A stretch of DNA of 8,768 nt from Rhodobacteraceae bacterium UBA6236 (GTDB taxonomy: Bacteria; Pseudomonadota; Alphaproteobacteria; Rhodobacterales; Rhodobacteraceae). The DNA lies in the NCBI GenBank assembly GCA_002440945.1, contig DJWG01000010.1:23048-31815 (forward strand), in the 5' to 3' direction. The notes under the pieces were generated by a model. It was not told the origin of the DNA and did no database searches. It saw only the letters and a list, made by a program, of their open reading frames with translations. Numbering within the stretch: position 1 is the first letter of the stretch; each line of letters starts with the position of its first letter. A program made the translations under genes and the position numbers. Below are positions 6,247 to 8,768 of the stretch, one piece after another.

Positions 6247-7455
6247 TCAGGCCGCTTTCTGGCGCACGCGCTCTGCCGCGGCGATCAGTGCATCGGCGAT
6301 GTAATCCAGATCATCCTGTTCCAGCCGCGCCGGCAGGCGCAGGTCGCAGGCCCGCATCAGCATGGCGCGCGTCTGCGGCAGGTCGGGCGGCGTGTCGCCA
6401 AGGAACTTCCAGTTCCAGAAGGCGCGGGCATTGTCCTGGCTCAGGCCGAAGACCTGAATGGTGATCCCCTCGGCCTGCGCCGCCGCCTGGAAGGCCAGCA
6501 CGTCTTCGTCGCGCGCAAAGCCGCAGAGGTTGAACTGCAGCGAATCCGGCGCGCGGGTTTCCTGCGGCAGGGCAGGGGGCACCGCGAAATAGGACGAGGC
6601 CGCAAGCCGCGCCGCGACGTAATCGTGGTTTTCCAGCCCGCGGCGGGCGCGTTCGTCGATCAATGGGATCTGCGGGCGGATCACGGCCGCCGAAAGGTTC
6701 TGCATCCGCATGTTGTAAAGCGGCAGCCGGTTTTGCCAGACATGATAGCTGTTCTGCAGGCCCGGATGTTTCTTCCAGTTATGTTCGTAAGCGCCCGACA
6801 TGATCACCGCCCGCGCAGCGATTTCGGGATCGTCGGTCACCAGCATCCCGCCCTCGCCGGCATTCACCAACTTGTAGGACTGGAAGGAAAAACAGCCGAT
6901 CTTGCCCAGCGTGCCGATCTTCTTGCCGTTCCAGAGGGTCGCCAGCGAATGGGCGGCATCCTCGATCACGGGGATATGGCGCGCATCGCACAGCCGCCCG
7001 ATCGCGTCCATGTCCGATGTGTGGCCGCGCATGTGGCTGATCAGCACGGCGGAAATATCCTGATCGAGCTTGGCTTCGAAATCGGCCATGTCGATGCGGT
7101 AGTTGTCGCCCACTTCGCACAGGACCGGGGTGCAGTCCGCATGCAGCACCGCCGAAGGCACGGCGGCGAAGGTGAAGGCCGGGATCAGCACCCGCGCGCC
7201 GCGCGGCAGGTCCAGCGCCTTCAGCGACAGAAACAGCGCCGCCGAACAGGAAGACACCGCCAGCGCATAGCGCGACCCGAGGTATTCGGCGAATTCCTTT
7301 TCCAGAAGCGCCACCGGCGCCCCCGACGGCGCGGTGTAGCGGAACAGATCCCCTGATGCCAACAGCCGCTCGATCTCGGCGCGGGCGGATTCGGGAATCG
7401 GCTCCGCGTCATAGACATTCGGAGCCTGTCGTGCCGTCACATCGTCTTTGGCCAT
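6247..7455 (-). CDS. DegT/DnrJ/EryC1/StrS-family PLP-dependent aminotransferase
   Basis: Fold-type I PLP enzyme of the family that transaminates nucleotide-linked ketosugars and some other ketones; the substrate here cannot be read from the sequence. From ATG 7455 it has 402 residues, normal for the family. Motifs: GAPVALLEKEFAEYLGSRYALAVSSCSAAL (45-74), IPAFTFAAVPSAVLHADCTPV (91-111), ISHMRGHTSDMDAI (139-152), EDAAHS with the PLP-ring Asp166, and FSFQSYKLVNAGEGG with the Schiff-base Lys195. ATG 7455 is preceded by AGGCAGG about 4 bases upstream; earlier in-frame ATGs at 7482 and 7473 lack a clear ribosome-binding site, though 7482 overlaps a short upstream frame. It lies downstream of the PuuB-like gene on the same strand after 147 bases and could be cotranscribed with it. 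No glycosyltransferase, nucleotidyltransferase or dehydratase gene is nearby, so a sugar-biosynthesis role has no contextual support here. Confidence 0.92.
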   Translation of the reverse strand: MAKDDVTARQAPNVYDAEPIPESARAEIERLLASGDLFRYTAPSGAPVALLEKEFAEYLGSRYALAVSSCSAALFLSLKALDLPRGARVLIPAFTFAAVPSAVLHADCTPVLCEVGDNYRIDMADFEAKLDQDISAVLISHMRGHTSDMDAIGRLCDARHIPVIEDAAHSLATLWNGKKIGTLGKIGCFSFQSYKLVNAGEGGMLVTDDPEIAARAVIMSGAYEHNWKKHPGLQNSYHVWQNRLPLYNMRMQNLSAAVIRPQIPLIDERARRGLENHDYVAARLAASSYFAVPPALPQETRAPDSLQFNLCGFARDEDVLAFQAAAQAEGITIQVFGLSQDNARAFWNWKFLGDTPPDLPQTRAMLMRACDLRLPARLEQDDLDYIADALIAAAERVRQKAA

Positions 7456-7602
7456 TTGCCTGCCTGTCCCCATGGTGGTCATTTCGTCTTATCGCAGCTT
7501 GTGCAAAAACACCATGACGCCTGCACGTTCTGCGGCAGCGTGCCGCCGAGTTTCCGGCCAAAACGCAACATGGCGCAAGGTTTTCAACAAAATTTCCGCC
7601 GG
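7456..7602. other. Intergenic spacer between PuuB-like and aminotransferase genes
   Basis: A 147-base spacer, clearly less GC-rich than the flanking genes. On the minus strand it holds a 30-codon frame (7571-7479) whose TGA overlaps the ATG at 7482, without a ribosome-binding site. It also holds a CTGC-G-GCAG dyad near 7530. No convincing promoter or terminator was found. Confidence 0.5.
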
Positions 7603-8768
7603 TCAGACCCCCAACCGGTCGCGGATCGAATACCAGGTCATCGCCATCACCAGCAAAGGCCAGCGCATCGCCACCCCGCCGGGGAACCGCGGCATCGGCA
7701 GGCCCGCCATAAGGTCGAAGCGTTCCGCCTGGCCCGCGACGGTTTCGGCAAGGATCTTCCCCGCCATCGTCGCCATCGCCACCCCGTGCCCGGAATAACC
7801 CGAGGCTGACAGCACATTCGGCGCCACCCGCAGGAAACACGGCATCCGGTTCATGGTGATCGCCAGCGTCCCGCCCCAGGCATAGTCGATCCGCGCATCC
7901 TTCAGGTGCGGGTAGATTTCCAGCATCGGCTTGCGCACCGTCCTGACGATGTCGGGGAAGCGGTAGCCATAGCTTTCGCCGCCGCCGAACAGCAGCCGGC
8001 GATCCTCGGACAGGCGCCAGTAGTTCACCACGAAGCGGGTGTCGGCGACCGCGACGTCGCGGGTCAGCACCTCGGCGGCGCGCGCGCCCAGCGGCTCGGT
8101 CGCGACGATGAAGTTGTTGATCGGCATCACCCGCGCCGCCTCGGCCCGGTGCAGGCGGCCGAGATAGCCGTTGCACGCCAGGATCAGGTGGTCGGCCTCG
8201 ACCGTGCCCCGGGCGGTGCGCAGCCGCACCGGCGCACCCGTGTCGATCCCCACCACCTCGGAGCGTTCGAACACCTGCGCGCCGGCCGCCAGCGCCGCCC
8301 GCGCCAGCCCGAAGGCGAAGCGCAGCGGGTGGAGGTGGCCGGCGCCGTGGTCGATGTCGCCGCCGACGTATTCCCGGGAGGGCACGATCGCGCGCAGCCC
8401 GTCGCGGTCGAGCGGTTCGACGTAGCGGTAGCCGTAGTCGCGGGCCAGCCGTTCGGCCATGGCGTGGGCGTGGCGCACCTCGGACGGCTTGCGGCAGGCG
8501 TGCACGATGCCCGGCCGCCAGCCGGCCTCGGGGGCGTGTTCGGCGACCAGCGCGCGCACCAGCGCCTTGGCGTCTTCGGCCAGGTTCCACAGCCGGCGGG
8601 CGTGGTCGGGGCCGAGCATGGCCTCGAGCGCATCCTGCTCCAGCCGCTGGCCCGAACCCACCTGCCCGCCGTTCCGCCCCGAGGCGCCGAAGCCCACCCG
8701 CTGCGCCTCGAGCACCACCACCCGCAGCCCCGACCGCGCCAGGTGCAGCGCCGCCGAGAGGCCGGTGA
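7603..8768 (-). CDS. puuB: FAD-dependent oxidoreductase, gamma-glutamylputrescine oxidase (PuuB)-like, N-terminus cut off
   Basis: DAO-family flavoenzyme; E. coli PuuB oxidises gamma-glutamylputrescine to the aldehyde with release of ammonia and H2O2 in putrescine breakdown. The frame is open to the window edge; 388 residues are visible and roughly 38-40 N-terminal residues, including the start of the GxGxxG dinucleotide-binding motif, lie outside. Visible: TGLSAALHLARSGLRVVVLE (end of the Rossmann motif and the acidic end of the second strand), GFGASGRNGGQV (the flavin-proximal signature of this subfamily), the mid-region INNFIVATEPL, and near the C-terminus GYSGHGVAMATMAGKILAE. The end (ERFDLMAGLPMPRFPGG, then YSIRDRLGV) closely resembles the PuuB C-terminus as I remember it. 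It ends at TGA 7605-7603. Related oxidases in this family act on other amines or amino acids, so the substrate is tentative. The 5' half is very GC-rich and strongly G/C at third positions, which produces the long spurious frames around it. Confidence 0.88.
   Translation of the reverse strand, partial: TGLSAALHLARSGLRVVVLEAQRVGFGASGRNGGQVGSGQRLEQDALEAMLGPDHARRLWNLAEDAKALVRALVAEHAPEAGWRPGIVHACRKPSEVRHAHAMAERLARDYGYRYVEPLDRDGLRAIVPSREYVGGDIDHGAGHLHPLRFAFGLARAALAAGAQVFERSEVVGIDTGAPVRLRTARGTVEADHLILACNGYLGRLHRAEAARVMPINNFIVATEPLGARAAEVLTRDVAVADTRFVVNYWRLSEDRRLLFGGGESYGYRFPDIVRTVRKPMLEIYPHLKDARIDYAWGGTLAITMNRMPCFLRVAPNVLSASGYSGHGVAMATMAGKILAETVAGQAERFDLMAGLPMPRFPGGVAMRWPLLVMAMTWYSIRDRLGV

Noticed and set aside
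7521..7538. CTGC-rich sequence with a CTGC-G-GCAG dyad upstream of the aminotransferase gene as a PhaR site
   Set aside because: The spacer between half-sites is 1 base instead of 3 or 4, and nothing else links this gene to PHB control.
7590..7620. Terminator-like stem (CCGGT/ACCGG) at the end of the PuuB-like gene, read on the minus strand
   Set aside because: The stem is only 5 bp with a loop of about 10 bases, overlaps the stop codon, and the following T-run is short and displaced.
7409..8590. 393-codon Arg/Gly/Pro-rich minus-strand frame overlapping the PuuB-like gene
   Set aside because: Its composition is typical of an off-frame reading of very GC-rich DNA, and the overlapping frame carries clear flavoenzyme motifs.
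1..8768. Phage, transposon, toxin-antitoxin, CRISPR or novel defence system
   Set aside because: No transposase, integrase, repeat array, attachment-like repeat or toxin-antitoxin pair was found; every long gene belongs to a known metabolic or housekeeping family.

Overview
The window is a chromosomal segment from an alphaproteobacterium, most likely a member of the Rhodobacteraceae/Rhodobacterales (Paracoccus, Rhodobacter or Roseobacter type). The grounds are high GC content with strong G/C third positions, the arrangement phaZ facing away from phaC-phaP-phaR, and family-level protein similarities recalled from memory. No database search was possible, so genus is not assigned.

Layout. (1) 1-758, minus strand: the N-terminal part of threonyl-tRNA synthetase (thrS), cut by the window edge, with a good sigma70-type promoter just upstream. 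(2) 916-1668, plus: an alpha/beta hydrolase resembling ABHD10. (3) 1714-2985, minus: intracellular PHB depolymerase (phaZ), convergent with the hydrolase across a perfect hairpin. (4) 3078-4877, plus: class I PHA synthase (phaC), divergent from phaZ. (5) 5018-5476, plus: phasin (phaP), with its own promoter and a strong Rho-independent terminator. (6) 5638-6210, plus: the PHB-responsive repressor phaR. (7) 6247-7455, minus: a DegT/DnrJ/EryC1/StrS-type PLP aminotransferase, convergent with phaR across a second perfect hairpin. (8) 7603-8768, minus: an FAD-dependent oxidoreductase very like gamma-glutamylputrescine oxidase (PuuB), lacking its N-terminus at the window edge. No stretch above 300 bases lacks a gene. 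I saw no RNA gene, mobile element, CRISPR array or long repeat.

How the genes work together. phaC, phaP, phaR and phaZ form a complete polyhydroxybutyrate storage module: PhaC polymerises 3-hydroxybutyryl-CoA, PhaP coats the granule, PhaZ breaks the polymer down, and PhaR links transcription to polymer level. The sequence supports this control circuit. A perfect CTGC-N3-GCAG element sits exactly between the -35 and -10 boxes of the phaP promoter, a near-match lies close to the expected transcription start, and one-mismatch copies lie upstream of phaC and of phaR. The flanking genes (thrS, hydrolase, aminotransferase, PuuB-like oxidase) have no evident role in PHB metabolism.

This is mostly a well-known system. 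The observations most worth following are the operator architecture and its extension to the phaZ/phaC divergent promoter; a few smaller curiosities are listed with low interest.
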